Assembly (NCBI RefSeq): GCF_000383235.1
Contig: NZ_KB910930.1
Span: forward strand, 1 to 64,000
Source: Bacillus sp. 123MFChir2
GTDB taxonomy: Bacteria; Bacillota; Bacilli; Bacillales; Bacillaceae_G
Direction: 5' to 3'
Length of the DNA: 64,000 bases
In this document: positions 43,830 to 52,387 of the stretch, piece by piece
Layout: each line of letters starts with the position of its first letter
Numbering within the stretch: the stretch's first letter is position 1
Program-made: the position numbers and the translations under genes
The notes under the pieces: generated by a model
What the model was told of the DNA's origin: nothing
Databases searched by the model: none
What the model saw: only the letters and a program-made list of their open reading frames with translations

Positions 43830-44165
43830 TTACATTGTATCATCATCCTCATCATATTCTGGTAAATTATCATGTGATAACCAATTCTCGTAGAAATTAT
43901 TTTTTACTTTTTTTGAAAAGACAACAGCAGGAGTTTTATCTATTTCTTTGAGCAATTCTCTTGCAGTAGTTTCTCCAAAATCTCTTATATAAACTTTTTG
44001 ATCTAATGGGAATTCCCAGACCTTCCAATCTGATGTGTGTTCTTTTCCAACTGAATCTCGTAACCAGTAGAAGGCAATTTCTTTGTTGTAACTGATTACA
44101 ACTTCATAATCATCTGTACCGATAGCATAAGCTTTCAGTTCTTTCTCGTCTTTTCTTCTTTTCAT
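43830..44165 (-). CDS. Hypothetical protein, 111 aa
   Basis: A soluble, charged 111-aa protein with EVVISYNKEIAFYWLRDS, SDWKVWEFPLDQKVYIRDF and an acidic end (LPEYDEDDDTM). GAGGAGG lies six bases before the ATG. No motif or family is recognised. Confidence 0.65.
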   Translation of the reverse strand: MKRRKDEKELKAYAIGTDDYEVVISYNKEIAFYWLRDSVGKEHTSDWKVWEFPLDQKVYIRDFGETTARELLKEIDKTPAVVFSKKVKNNFYENWLSHDNLPEYDEDDDTM

Positions 44166-44302
44166 GCGTACCTCCTCTAGTTAATAAAAAGTTAATTTAA
44201 AATTTGGAGATAAAAATGTTCCTTATCACTTTATCAAAAAAACGACAAAATTTGGTAATGAATGCTATAATAAAAAAGAAACAAATAGGGTGGGGAATAG
44301 TA

Positions 44303-44830
44303 ATGAAACAAGCTTTAGTTGTCATTGATGTGCAGGAGATTTTCTTTCTTGAACCGCAAAACTTTTTATATGATAAAGAACGTGTAGTTGAAAATATAAA
44401 CAAGTTAATTACGAAAGCTCACGAAAAAAATATCCCAGTTATTTTTATTCAACATACGGGTACAGAGGAAACGGATGAAATGTTTGAAGGAAAAGATGGA
44501 TGGCAATTACATAAGGGGCTAGCGAAAATTTCCTCAGATAAAGTGATTCAAAAAACGAAATGGGATGCATTTTATCAAACAGAGCTATTAGGCTACTTAC
44601 AAAAGAAAGAAATTGAACAAATTATTTTTGCAGGAGCTCAAACAGAGTTTTGTTTAGATACTACAATTCGAGCTGCTTATAGCTTAGGATATCAAAATAA
44701 TCTTCTTGCTAAAAATACACATAGTACAATAACGAGTGCAGTATTAGAAGCAGAACAAATTGTGAAGCATCATGAAAATATTTGGAATAACCGATTTTTA
44801 AAAATTGTCGAATTAGATACAGTACTATAA
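44303..44830 (+). CDS. Isochorismatase-family cysteine hydrolase
   Basis: A 175-aa hydrolase with the family triad: Asp in VVIDVQEIFF (D9), Lys in QKTKWDAFY and Cys in AGAQTEFCLDTT. It belongs to the nicotinamidase/isochorismatase-like group that splits amide or vinyl-ether bonds through the Cys; the substrate is unknown. ATG 44303 has GTGGGGA upstream. An IS605-like element begins at its stop codon. Confidence 0.85.
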   Translation: MKQALVVIDVQEIFFLEPQNFLYDKERVVENINKLITKAHEKNIPVIFIQHTGTEETDEMFEGKDGWQLHKGLAKISSDKVIQKTKWDAFYQTELLGYLQKKEIEQIIFAGAQTEFCLDTTIRAAYSLGYQNNLLAKNTHSTITSAVLEAEQIVKHHENIWNNRFLKIVELDTVL

Positions 44831-44986
44831 AGTGAAACTTCCATCAGTGGAGAGGTATCTCCCACTGATGGTTAGCCCTCACCAATCGGGCTTTTACGGG
44901 CAGTTTATCCCTTCACCTATCTTCCTTGTTTCTCTCTGAATCTTGAGGTGGGGGATTACTGCCCGTTAATGCGGGATAAATAAAAG
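44823..44986 (-). mobile_element. IS200/IS605-type non-autonomous hairpin element, complete copy
   Basis: Same blocks as the 26466 element, inverted. Right end TAAAGTGAAACTTCCATCAG with hairpin CATCAGTGGAGAGG/CTCCCACTGATG, inner ACCAATCGGGCTTTTACGGG, left end GGGGGATTACTGCCCGTTAA. It begins inside the last codons or stop of the hydrolase gene. Confidence 0.6.
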
Positions 44987-45018
44987 CTACAAACAATTCG
45001 TTTGCAGCTTTTTTGTTA
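44985..45018. terminator. Bidirectional terminator
   Basis: AAAAGCTACAAAC pairs with GTTTGCAGCTTTT. Confidence 0.75.
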
Positions 45019-45204
45019 ACGAGTGATATACATAATTGCAACAACAAAAATTAGTATAGCAACAAATCCTAGATTATCACCGATATCAAAGCTTTTCTTT
45101 TTCTGTTCTTTTTCTTCTTTTAAACTACGGACCTCATCTTTTAATTCATTGATAGATTCTTTCAACTCGTTAAGTTCTTGTGTTAACTTAGACGTATTAT
45201 CCAT
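45016..45204 (-). CDS. Small coiled-coil protein with C-terminal membrane anchor
   Basis: A 62-aa protein. Residues 4-34 form a heptad-patterned, charged coiled coil (LTQELNELKESINELKDEV, RSLKEEKEQKKK) followed by one membrane helix (LGFVAILIFVVAIMYI). AGAGAG-type site before the ATG is weak. Function is unknown; tail-anchored coiled coils often serve as scaffolds. Confidence 0.65.
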   Translation of the reverse strand: MDNTSKLTQELNELKESINELKDEVRSLKEEKEQKKKSFDIGDNLGFVAILIFVVAIMYITR

Positions 45205-45234
45205 TCTATTCTCTCTTTTCTTTTTTATTTTTAT

Positions 45235-45345
45235 TTATCCTAAACTTCCACCTGGTAAAGAAACATGAAAATCATCCCCTATATGTAACTGCCAGCCTTC
45301 AAAAAAGTTACTATCATGAAAAATATCTAAAAAGATATTTTTCAT
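45235..45345 (-). pseudogene. 36-codon remnant beside the DUF6584 gene
   Basis: Reads MKNIFLDIFHDSNFFEG then WQLHIGDDFHVSLPGGSLG, which looks like the true C-terminal end of a protein, but has no ribosome binding site and overlaps the end of the 45314 frame. It is probably what is left of a gene broken by a frameshift or fusion. Confidence 0.35.
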
Positions 45346-45904
45346 CAAATTCAATTGTTAAATCGGAAATGGGTGAAAAATGATGGACTTTTTGTACTTT
45401 CCGATTTCGTAGTAGTTTTCTTGTGACTTTACAAAATCTAGATCCATCCGAATTTGTAAGTTCATAGTCTGGTTTTCCTACTTGCACTTCACGATGGTTT
45501 CTTATACGCCACGCACATTCCACGGGTTCTTCTATCATTTTTTCTGTTCCTTTTTTTTGCAGAGAAGATGCGATATGGTCAGTACATAACTTTTTAATCG
45601 TTTCGTTATCTCCTTTAAATTTTAAGGCTCTAGCTATCTGATTAGCGTTGTTCCCCATAGATTTTTCAAATAGTGAACATGCCTCAATCATTTCAGGTGT
45701 TTTCTGCTCTTCTAAGTACCAATATCGCCCGGCCATTGCGGGGTATTGTAATTTATAATAGATATCCCCTAGTTTCTTACGAAGGTCTAATGCATTGGGA
45801 TAAGCCGCAATTAAGCCGTGTAGTCGCTCTCTCGCTTTTCCTAAATCATTATTTTGAATATCGTTTTCGATCTTTTTTAACGTTTTTTTAGGTATGTTGT
45901 TGAT
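45314..45904 (-). CDS. DUF6584-like protein without a canonical start codon
   Basis: The frame reads NNIPKKTLKKIENDIQNNDL, GKARERLHGLIAAYPNALDL, KLGDIYYKLQYPAMAGRYWY: a tetratricopeptide-like helical protein of the DUF6584 type. AAGGAG (45915-45920) sits at the right distance, but the codon there is ATC (45904-45902) instead of ATG. The first canonical start is ATG 45736, well inside the domain. From about residue 100 (EEPVECAWRIRNHREVQVGK) the sequence no longer looks like the family. It is probably a degraded or chimeric gene. Confidence 0.5.
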   Translation of the reverse strand: MNNIPKKTLKKIENDIQNNDLGKARERLHGLIAAYPNALDLRKKLGDIYYKLQYPAMAGRYWYLEEQKTPEMIEACSLFEKSMGNNANQIARALKFKGDNETIKKLCTDHIASSLQKKGTEKMIEEPVECAWRIRNHREVQVGKPDYELTNSDGSRFCKVTRKLLRNRKVQKVHHFSPISDLTIEFDEKYLFRYFS

Positions 45905-45920
45905 ATGATAACTCTCCTTT

Positions 45921-46349
45921 TCATTTTACAAATTGCTTAGGGTATTCTCTTTTATGATTTTCATCATCACGCCAATCATATGTTTCTTGTTTCGAAATAT
46001 GTAAAGTTTGATTTCCCATTTTCACTGTAGTTTCATCAATCCATTCAACAAGTGGATCGGCATCAGGATAATTCCAGTATATCGTTTTAGAAGAATTCGT
46101 TTTCAGATGGACCAATTCACCTCTAACGGCGTCTAGACTTAATGATCCCCCATCTTGAAAATAAGTTTTCAATTTATAATCTCCATTTGGGGATTCGATT
46201 GTTCGAATTAATTTTCCTGTTGGAACACCTTGCAAACTAAAAAACTGCCAGTATATAAAACAAGCTCCAATAATCAACATAGAAAGTAATACAATTCCTA
46301 CTTTTCTCTTTGTTTTCTTGATTTCTTTTTGTGCTTTTTTAGTATTCAT
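45921..46349 (-). CDS. DUF5412-family membrane-anchored protein
   Basis: A 142-aa protein with a basic N terminus, one membrane helix (VGIVLLSMLIIGACFIYW) and a conserved external domain: LIRTIESPNGDYKLKTYFQD, LDAVRGELVHLK, KTIYWNYPDADPLVEW. This is the DUF5412 pattern; function is unknown. It is upstream of, and probably cotranscribed with, the DUF6584 frame. Confidence 0.75.
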   Translation of the reverse strand: MNTKKAQKEIKKTKRKVGIVLLSMLIIGACFIYWQFFSLQGVPTGKLIRTIESPNGDYKLKTYFQDGGSLSLDAVRGELVHLKTNSSKTIYWNYPDADPLVEWIDETTVKMGNQTLHISKQETYDWRDDENHKREYPKQFVK

Positions 46350-46437
46350 TTTCTTCTCCCTTAGAAATGGTTATATGTACTTTATACCATTTTATGGATA
46401 ATTTCTATATATGTCCAGGTGTTCTTGTCTAACTAAA

Positions 46438-46675
46438 AAAGAGGATGTTTATGTTGTTTTTTAGGTTTATACATATTGGTTTTTCGGCATATAAGTTGCT
46501 GCTATGCAGAATATAGCATGATCGCTATTTGCTTCCTCCTTTTGTTTTAAACATTGCACGTGGCAGGAAAAGGCCCTAACCGCTTCTATGCATCACCAGT
46601 CCCTCTCGCCCATTTAAAAAAATGCTTTTCTGCCCTTTTTTCATAAAGTAACTGAGTAGTTACGAAAATATTTTT
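46438..46675 (-). repeat. bcr1 repeats in tandem, inverted
   Basis: A 5'-arm remnant (AGGATGTTTATGTTGTTTTT, 46442-46478) is followed by a full alternative-arm copy from ATTGGTTTTTCGGCATATAA to AAAGTAACTGAGTAGTTACG. Confidence 0.8.
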
Positions 46676-46747
46676 TATTTTTTTGTCACAAACAGTGAAT
46701 TTGTGGTTTCTTTATAGTGACAGTAGCTAATAAGGAGGAAGAAACGA

Positions 46748-47293
46748 GTGGAGGTGAAAGCTTCATTGTTAAATATATATGAACAAAATTCAGTTTCAAA
46801 TATACAGTTTCAAGATGTGTTTAAAGAATATTATGCTCACGTTGTGAGACAAATTATGAGGATTGTGCGAGATCAAGCAATTGCTGAAGATTTAGCACAA
46901 GAAGTATTTTTGCAATTATATCATACAGAATGGAAACAGATTGAAAGTGTATCAGCATGGCTTGCAAAAGCATCTATTTATGCAGCATATAACTATTTGC
47001 GATCTGAAAAAAGGCATCAAGCAAGAATCGAAAAAGAAGCAAATTATAAACAGTCAATTAGCAGTCCATCATCGGAAGAACAATGTATTCAAAAAGAAGA
47101 AATTACTCATGTACAAAGTACATTAAAAGAAATGGATGAGCGTGAACGTACCCTCTTATTAATGAAGTTTTCGGGATTTCAATATAAAGAAATCGCGGAG
47201 GCTACTCATATGGAAGTTTCCTCGGTTGGAACAATGCTAGCACGAGCGAAAGCAAAATTTCGGAAAATGTATAGAGGGATGAAGGAGGGGTAA
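46748..47293 (+). CDS. ECF-type RNA polymerase sigma factor
   Basis: A 181-aa sigma-70 family member with regions 2 (FKEYYAHVVRQIMRIV, EDLAQEVFLQLY) and 4 (ERERTLLLMKFSGFQYKEIA, VSSVGTMLARAKAKFRK). It directs RNA polymerase to stress promoters once released from its anti-sigma factor, encoded three bases downstream. The GTG start at 46748 has AGGAGG nine bases upstream. It resembles the SigX/SigW group. Upstream, TGTCAC...GTGACA forms a possible hairpin. Confidence 0.9.
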   Translation: MEVKASLLNIYEQNSVSNIQFQDVFKEYYAHVVRQIMRIVRDQAIAEDLAQEVFLQLYHTEWKQIESVSAWLAKASIYAAYNYLRSEKRHQARIEKEANYKQSISSPSSEEQCIQKEEITHVQSTLKEMDERERTLLLMKFSGFQYKEIAEATHMEVSSVGTMLARAKAKFRKMYRGMKEG

Positions 47294-47296
47294 CAA

Positions 47297-48466
47297 ATGA
47301 AATGCCAAGATATTGGATTTATTCAGGCGTATTTAGATGGAGAATTAAACCGCGATGAAAGAAAGCAATATATTCAACATCTTGACCAATGTAAATCATG
47401 TCAACAGAAGTTAGAAGAAATGAGCAAGCTTAATCAATGGGAACAAGTGATATTGGATGATGAATTTGCAAACGTTAGTCAAGATATTAATATTGATAAA
47501 GCTTGGAAAACCTTTGAGAAAAATATCCAAAATCATAAAACGGAAGAAATAAATAGGGAAGAAAGTAAAAAGAAGGGAAGATGGGAGAATATGAAGAAAT
47601 CATCTAAACGTTGGATTACCGCAGCAGCAGCGGCGGCAGTTGTGTGTGTGTCTTTAACAGTTCCAGAAGTACGAGCAGGAGCAAGTAGCTTGTTATCAAT
47701 TTTTCGAGTAAAGGATGTACAGTTTGTGCAACTTACTGAGTCGGACTTACATGAAATTGAAGGATGGATCTCTAAAACGGAAGAAGGAGAGAAATCCATT
47801 AAAGGAATTGGTAAAATAGGGATCAAAGATAGTGGAAGTAAAAAAGATGCTCACTTTCAGTCGGATCAGCAAGCAAGAGAAGCTGGATATGCTGTTCCAA
47901 AAGTGCCAAATGGATATCGTGTAACGAATGTGGATGTGAATCCGTCATTTATTATGCAATTTGAGCTCGATACAGAAAAAGCTAATAAATTGTTGAAACA
48001 ACTACAAAGCAATACGCAGTTTGAGAGTGCTTTGAATGGCAAACAGTTTTCGGTAACGGTTCCGGAATCAGTACGCACACAAATAGACATTGAGGGCAAT
48101 CGAGCATCAAACGGTTTTTCTTATAATGTAATTGATGCACCAAAAATTTCTGTTCCAGAAGGTGTAGATGTTGCGAAATTACAAAAAACAGTTTTAGAGC
48201 TTCCAATTATTCCTGGGAATGTGAAAACACAACTTGCAGGTATTCAAGATTGGACACATACATTGCCAATTCCTTATGTAGCAAAAGATGCAAAAGTATC
48301 GGAGACAAGTGTTCAAGGAGTAAAGGCTGTTTTATATAATACAGAATATGAAAATGTACTGATTTGGGAGAAAGACGGGAAAATGCACATGATTGAGCAA
48401 TATAAAGAGAAAGGAAAAGATATGAATGCAAGTAGTCTTATGAAACTTGCAAATGAATTAAAATAA
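47297..48466 (+). CDS. Membrane-bound zinc-finger anti-sigma factor
   Basis: A 389-aa protein. The N-terminal ZAS zinc finger (about 1-45) has H-x3-C-x2-C in QHLDQCKSCQQ. A membrane helix follows at about 112-125 (RWITAAAAAAVVCVSLTVP), then a large external domain of about 260 aa (GYAVPKVPNGYRVTNVDVNP, PIPYVAKDAKVSETSVQGVK), typical of DUF4367-like sensors. It should hold the sigma factor at the membrane and release it on an external signal. GGAGGGGT precedes the ATG. Confidence 0.88.
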   Translation: MKCQDIGFIQAYLDGELNRDERKQYIQHLDQCKSCQQKLEEMSKLNQWEQVILDDEFANVSQDINIDKAWKTFEKNIQNHKTEEINREESKKKGRWENMKKSSKRWITAAAAAAVVCVSLTVPEVRAGASSLLSIFRVKDVQFVQLTESDLHEIEGWISKTEEGEKSIKGIGKIGIKDSGSKKDAHFQSDQQAREAGYAVPKVPNGYRVTNVDVNPSFIMQFELDTEKANKLLKQLQSNTQFESALNGKQFSVTVPESVRTQIDIEGNRASNGFSYNVIDAPKISVPEGVDVAKLQKTVLELPIIPGNVKTQLAGIQDWTHTLPIPYVAKDAKVSETSVQGVKAVLYNTEYENVLIWEKDGKMHMIEQYKEKGKDMNASSLMKLANELK

Positions 48467-48477
48467 TGATTGAACAA

Positions 48478-48512
48478 GAGCGGCTCCGCGAAAAAGGGGC
48501 GGCTCTGTTCCT
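48478..48512 (+). terminator. Weak hairpin after the anti-sigma gene
   Basis: AGAGCGGCTCC pairs with GGGCGGCTCT. There is no strong T-run, so read-through into the ABC genes is possible. Confidence 0.4.
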
Positions 48513-48532
48513 GTATAGGGCGGAGGTAAAAC

Positions 48533-49498
48533 ATGAACGAAGACTGGATTATACAAACAAAGAACTTAACGAAACAATATAACGGAAAAGGAGGGATCCG
48601 TAATATTTCATTAGAGGTGCCACGTGGTACTGTATTCGGATTTATCGGTCCTAACGGTGCCGGGAAAAGTACGTTTGTACGAACGATGCTTGGGTTAATT
48701 CACCCTGATTCTGGAACAGCACAAATGCTAGGACAGCCGATTGGGACGATTGAATCCAAACGGCGCATTGGTTATTTACCTGAGCTGTTTCGCTATCCAG
48801 ATTGGCTGACTGGTTGGCAGTTACTTGAAACGCATGCGAAATTATGCGATCTTCCTTTTCGGGAGCGGAAAGCAAAAATGAATGAGGTTATTGAAAAGGT
48901 AGGTCTAAAGGGAAGGGAGAAAGAAAAAATACGCGGTTATTCAAAAGGGATGCAGCAGCGTATCGGACTGGCTTGTGCCCTGCTTTCTGATCCAGAATTG
49001 ATTTTCTTAGATGAACCAACATCCGCGCTTGATCCAATCGGACGAAAAGAAGTGCGGCATCTAATGGAAGAGCTTCGGGACCAAGGGAAGACCGTATTTT
49101 TAAATAGTCATCTATTAAATGAAATTGAACATGTATGTGATCACGTCGCGATTATTAATAAGGGAGAGTTAATTGTCCAAGGAGATTGGCGCTCATTGAT
49201 GATGATTCAAACGGAAGTTGAAGTAACGCTTGGTGAAAAGAGCGAATTATTCTTTACACAACTGCCTCCATTTATTAAAAATGTAAGGAAAATAGAAGAA
49301 CAGGGAAATCGTAAACGGTGGATTATCACGCTGCAGCAAGAAGATGACATTCCGAGATTGTTAGAAGCATTTGTATCACTACACATTCCTGTGTATCAGT
49401 TAAATCCTGTTCACCCGCATTTGGAAGATGTGTTTATGTATTGGGTAAATAAGAAAGAGGGGATGCAGCATGTGGACAATCGCCAAGTTATCATTTAA
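48533..49498 (+). CDS. ABC transporter ATP-binding protein
   Basis: A 321-aa ATPase with Walker A GPNGAGKST, signature YSKGMQQRIGLA, Walker B LIFLDEPTSALDPIG, and H-loop NSHLLNEIEH. A C-terminal extension of about 90 aa is typical of ABC-2 exporters. CGGAGG precedes the ATG. It overlaps the permease gene by 29 bases. Position after the sigma/anti-sigma pair suggests it belongs to that regulon. Confidence 0.9.
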   Translation: MNEDWIIQTKNLTKQYNGKGGIRNISLEVPRGTVFGFIGPNGAGKSTFVRTMLGLIHPDSGTAQMLGQPIGTIESKRRIGYLPELFRYPDWLTGWQLLETHAKLCDLPFRERKAKMNEVIEKVGLKGREKEKIRGYSKGMQQRIGLACALLSDPELIFLDEPTSALDPIGRKEVRHLMEELRDQGKTVFLNSHLLNEIEHVCDHVAIINKGELIVQGDWRSLMMIQTEVEVTLGEKSELFFTQLPPFIKNVRKIEEQGNRKRWIITLQQEDDIPRLLEAFVSLHIPVYQLNPVHPHLEDVFMYWVNKKEGMQHVDNRQVII

Positions 49499-50342
49499 AG
49501 AAATTCTGTTAAAACGTATTTTTACCATTACATTATGTATGACATTTGCCTTTTTAATATTTTATGGAGTGGCCATTCATTATGCCGTTAGTGAAATCCT
49601 TCCAGGAGAATCTAGCGGTCTTTCGGCAGCACAAGATTTTATGGGCAAAGCTTTTATTTCTACACAGTTACTTGGAGTGGGGTTATACTTTTCTTCATTT
49701 ATTACTGCGTTGCTAGCTATTTTAAGCAGTGTTGGCAGCATTGCAAATGAAATTGAAAGTCATCAAATTGATACGTGGCTAACGAGACCGATTTCACGCT
49801 TTTCCTTTTTAATGGGGAAATGGATAGGCTTATGCTTGTTACTGATTGCGTACGCAGCTTTCCTGTTTATAAGTATCGTACTTATCCATCAAACAATGGG
49901 TGGAAGTACGTTTCATTTAGATTTCACGGCGACGCAGATTATAAAAGCATTGGCTCTTTTCTTGCTACAGCCTGTTATTTTAATTAGCATCGCGATCTTA
50001 CTAAGTACGCGTATGGCAACACTAAATGCTGGCATTGTGTTAATTATTTTATACGGAACGGGATTTATTGGCGGATTTGTTGAACAAATCGGGACATTGG
50101 CACAAAAAACAGCACTTGTAAATATGGGCATAATCGCAAGCCTTTTATTCCCAATTGATACAATGTATCGTAAAATGACAATCTATTTATTTGATTCATC
50201 AGACAATCCTTTATCAATTGCTTCACAAGGAGTGTTCGGAAGTGTGTCAACACCGAGTAACATGATGATTGTTTATGCTGTTTTCTATGTGTTAGCAGCT
50301 ATTTTTATAGCGATTCGTACATTTAAATCACGTGATTTATAA
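49470..50342 (+). CDS. ABC-2 family transporter permease
   Basis: A 290-aa membrane protein with six helices; the ABC-2 coupling region is NEIESHQIDTWLTRPISRF. GAGGGGATG lies ahead of the ATG. It is a partner of the upstream ATPase. The substrate is unknown. Confidence 0.85.
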   Translation: MWTIAKLSFKEILLKRIFTITLCMTFAFLIFYGVAIHYAVSEILPGESSGLSAAQDFMGKAFISTQLLGVGLYFSSFITALLAILSSVGSIANEIESHQIDTWLTRPISRFSFLMGKWIGLCLLLIAYAAFLFISIVLIHQTMGGSTFHLDFTATQIIKALALFLLQPVILISIAILLSTRMATLNAGIVLIILYGTGFIGGFVEQIGTLAQKTALVNMGIIASLLFPIDTMYRKMTIYLFDSSDNPLSIASQGVFGSVSTPSNMMIVYAVFYVLAAIFIAIRTFKSRDL

Positions 50343-50388
50343 GGAATGAAACTTTAGTGTATTCTCCTAATCCTGTAAAGTATGGACT

Positions 50389-50424
50389 AAAACCTACCTC
50401 TTTATGTAGAGGTAGGTTTTATAT
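50389..50424 (+). terminator. Terminator of the ABC operon
   Basis: AAACCTACCTC pairs with GAGGTAGGTTT, followed by TATAT. Confidence 0.8.
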
Positions 50425-50587
50425 ATATTCGTTTTAATTATGACCTGCACTTGCTTGCTCCTTTTGTTTTAAAACATCGCATGTGGCAGAAAAAGGCCCT
50501 GACCGCTTCTACGCATGGACAGACGCTCTCGCCCACTGAAAAAGAAAAGGGTTTTTATGTTAGTTTCTCAATTTGCATCTGTATATT
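50422..50587 (-). repeat. bcr1 repeat, inverted, with short right arm
   Basis: TATATTCGTTTTAATTATGA is followed by the core (CATGTGGCAGAAAAAGGCCC, CTCTCGCCCACTGAAAAAGA) and TTAGTTTCTCAATTTGCATC. About 35 bases of the right arm are missing. Confidence 0.8.
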
Positions 50588-50707
50588 TATATGGTTTACA
50601 TCTCATTATCTGAATTTCACCAAGTATTAATCAGTTGCCTTCTTATTTAAAAACGACTACAATTTTATTGTTATATAGGAACGAAAAAATAGAATAGGAG
50701 GGGAAAT

Positions 50708-51898
50708 ATGCCAAGGAAAGTATGGCTATTAGTAGCCGGGATGATTATTAATGTCACGGGTGCTTCTTTTTTATGGCCTTTTAATACAATTTATTTACAT
50801 GATCATTTAGGAAAGTCATTATCTGTGGCCGGAATGGTATTAATGATTAACTCGTTAACAGGAGTAGTTGGTAATTTACTCGGCGGTACGTTATTTGATA
50901 AATGGGGCGGATATAAGTCCATTTTAGTTGGAATTGTGATTACTTTATTATCAATTTTAGGTCTTGTATTTTTCCATGGCTGGCCACTTTATATTGTTTG
51001 GCTTGCGTTAATTGGATTTGGTTCTGGAATGGTCTTCCCGGCGATGTATGCGATGGTCGGAACGGTTTGGCCAGAAGGCGGCCGGAGAGCATTTAATGCG
51101 ATGTATGTTGGACAAAACGTTGGGATCGCTGTTGGGACGGCGTGCGGTGGTTTAGTTGCTTCTTATCGCTTCGATTATATTTTCTTAGCGAACTTTATTT
51201 TATACTTTATCTTCTTCTTAATTGCTTTTATTGGATTCCGTGGTATGGAAGATAAGAAAGAGAAACGTGAAGCAGTCAAAGAAAAAACGAAAAACGGCTT
51301 TTCACTTACACCAGGATTCAAGGCGCTTCTTATTGTATGTGTAGCATATGCTTTATGCTGGGTGGCGTATGTACAATGGCAAGGAGCGATTGCAACGCAC
51401 ATGCAGGAACTGAATATTAGTCTTCGCCACTATAGCTTATTATGGACGATAAACGGAGCGATGATTGTTTGTGCCCAGCCGCTAATAAGCATGATTATTA
51501 GCGCGATGAAACGTTCTTTAAAACAACAAATTATGATTGGAATTGGTATTTTCGCAGTGTCGTTTATCGTGTTAAGTCAAGCGCAGCAATTTACAATGTT
51601 CCTTGTCGCGATGGTGACATTAACAATTGGCGAATTATTTGTTTGGCCAGCTGTGCCAACGATTGCGAATATCCTTGCACCAAACGATAAGCTCGGTTTC
51701 TATCAAGGCGTTGTAAATAGTGCAGCGACTGTTGGAAAGATGTTTGGGCCGGTTGTTGGCGGAGCAATTGTTGATTTGTATAATATGGAAGTATTGTTTA
51801 TAGCAATCATGGTCATGCTTGTAGTAGCTATTATCGCAACGAGTATGTATGATAAGAAAGTACGTGTTGAAGAAGCAGAAGAAAAAATTGCAGTTTAG
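50708..51898 (+). CDS. yttB: MFS transporter (YttB-like)
   Basis: A 396-aa major facilitator with twelve membrane helices. The motif-A-like loop between helices 2 and 3 is GGTLFDKWGGYK; GFGSGMVFPAMYAMVG lies in helix 4. It is probably a drug or metabolite exporter; the substrate is unknown. The place just before leuS matches yttB of B. subtilis. TAGGAGGGG precedes the ATG. Confidence 0.85.
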   Translation: MPRKVWLLVAGMIINVTGASFLWPFNTIYLHDHLGKSLSVAGMVLMINSLTGVVGNLLGGTLFDKWGGYKSILVGIVITLLSILGLVFFHGWPLYIVWLALIGFGSGMVFPAMYAMVGTVWPEGGRRAFNAMYVGQNVGIAVGTACGGLVASYRFDYIFLANFILYFIFFLIAFIGFRGMEDKKEKREAVKEKTKNGFSLTPGFKALLIVCVAYALCWVAYVQWQGAIATHMQELNISLRHYSLLWTINGAMIVCAQPLISMIISAMKRSLKQQIMIGIGIFAVSFIVLSQAQQFTMFLVAMVTLTIGELFVWPAVPTIANILAPNDKLGFYQGVVNSAATVGKMFGPVVGGAIVDLYNMEVLFIAIMVMLVVAIIATSMYDKKVRVEEAEEKIAV

Positions 51899-52120
51899 TT
51901 TGACGGAACATGTAACTTGTTTTAGAATATACTTTAAATAACTCATATGTAATAACAGTGAGAAGGAGTAGTAGTAATAGAAACTGGTTTAGAGAGTTGA
52001 CGGTCGGTGCAAGTCAATCCACGTTTCGTTATGAACTCGCCTTTGAGTTGCAGTTGTGAAACAAAAGTAGCAATTGCCGTCCATCCACGTTACGGATCTA
52101 AGCGAATGTATATTAATGCT

Positions 52121-52263
52121 TGTTCAAAAAGGAGGATAAAGAGAGCAGAGCAGTTCGAGGCGCGGAAGCCAGGAGGACACGGAGTGTAGAGCGACTACAT
52201 GAGTACCGGACTGGCAACGTAACGAAGAAATGCGATAGCTATCTTTACCGGACATTTTGAACA
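52121..52263 (+). repeat. Inverted-repeat-bounded insert inside the T-box leader
   Basis: The block begins TGTTCAAAAAGGAGGATAAA and ends GGACATTTTGAACA, so TGTTCAAAA and TTTTGAACA are its ends. It is richer in GC than the leader around it (TTCGAGGCGCGGAAGCC) and falls where stems II/III would be. It looks like a small non-autonomous element. Confidence 0.5.
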
Positions 52264-52305
52264 TCCTTTATGACATTAATTTAGGGTGGTACCGCGGGAA
52301 TCTAT

Positions 52306-52341
52306 AACCTCTCGTCCCTTTCTGGGATGAGAGGTTTTTTG
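52306..52341 (+). terminator. T-box terminator
   Basis: AACCTCTCGTCCC pairs with GGGATGAGAGGTT, followed by TTTT. Confidence 0.9.
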
Positions 52342-52387
52342 TATTTTTGGCGGTGAAAATATATAGAATTTGAATGGAGGGTATTTC

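Larger units (their letters stand above)
51960..52342 (+). promoter_or_regulatory. T-box leader of leuS, unusually long
   Basis: Stem I has AGAGAGTTGACGGTCGGTGC and the specifier region GAACTCGCC with Leu codon CTC. The T-box AGGGTGGTACCGCG is at 52285-52298 and the terminator at 52306-52341. Uncharged tRNA-Leu should favour the antiterminator. A 143-bp block lies between stem I and the T-box. Confidence 0.93.

Noticed and set aside
46941-47126. Frame inside the sigma factor gene
   Set aside because: Shadow of the sigma factor in another frame, Lys/Gln-rich by chance.
52007-52189. 60-codon frame before leuS
   Set aside because: It lies in the T-box leader; its codons follow RNA structure, not a protein.
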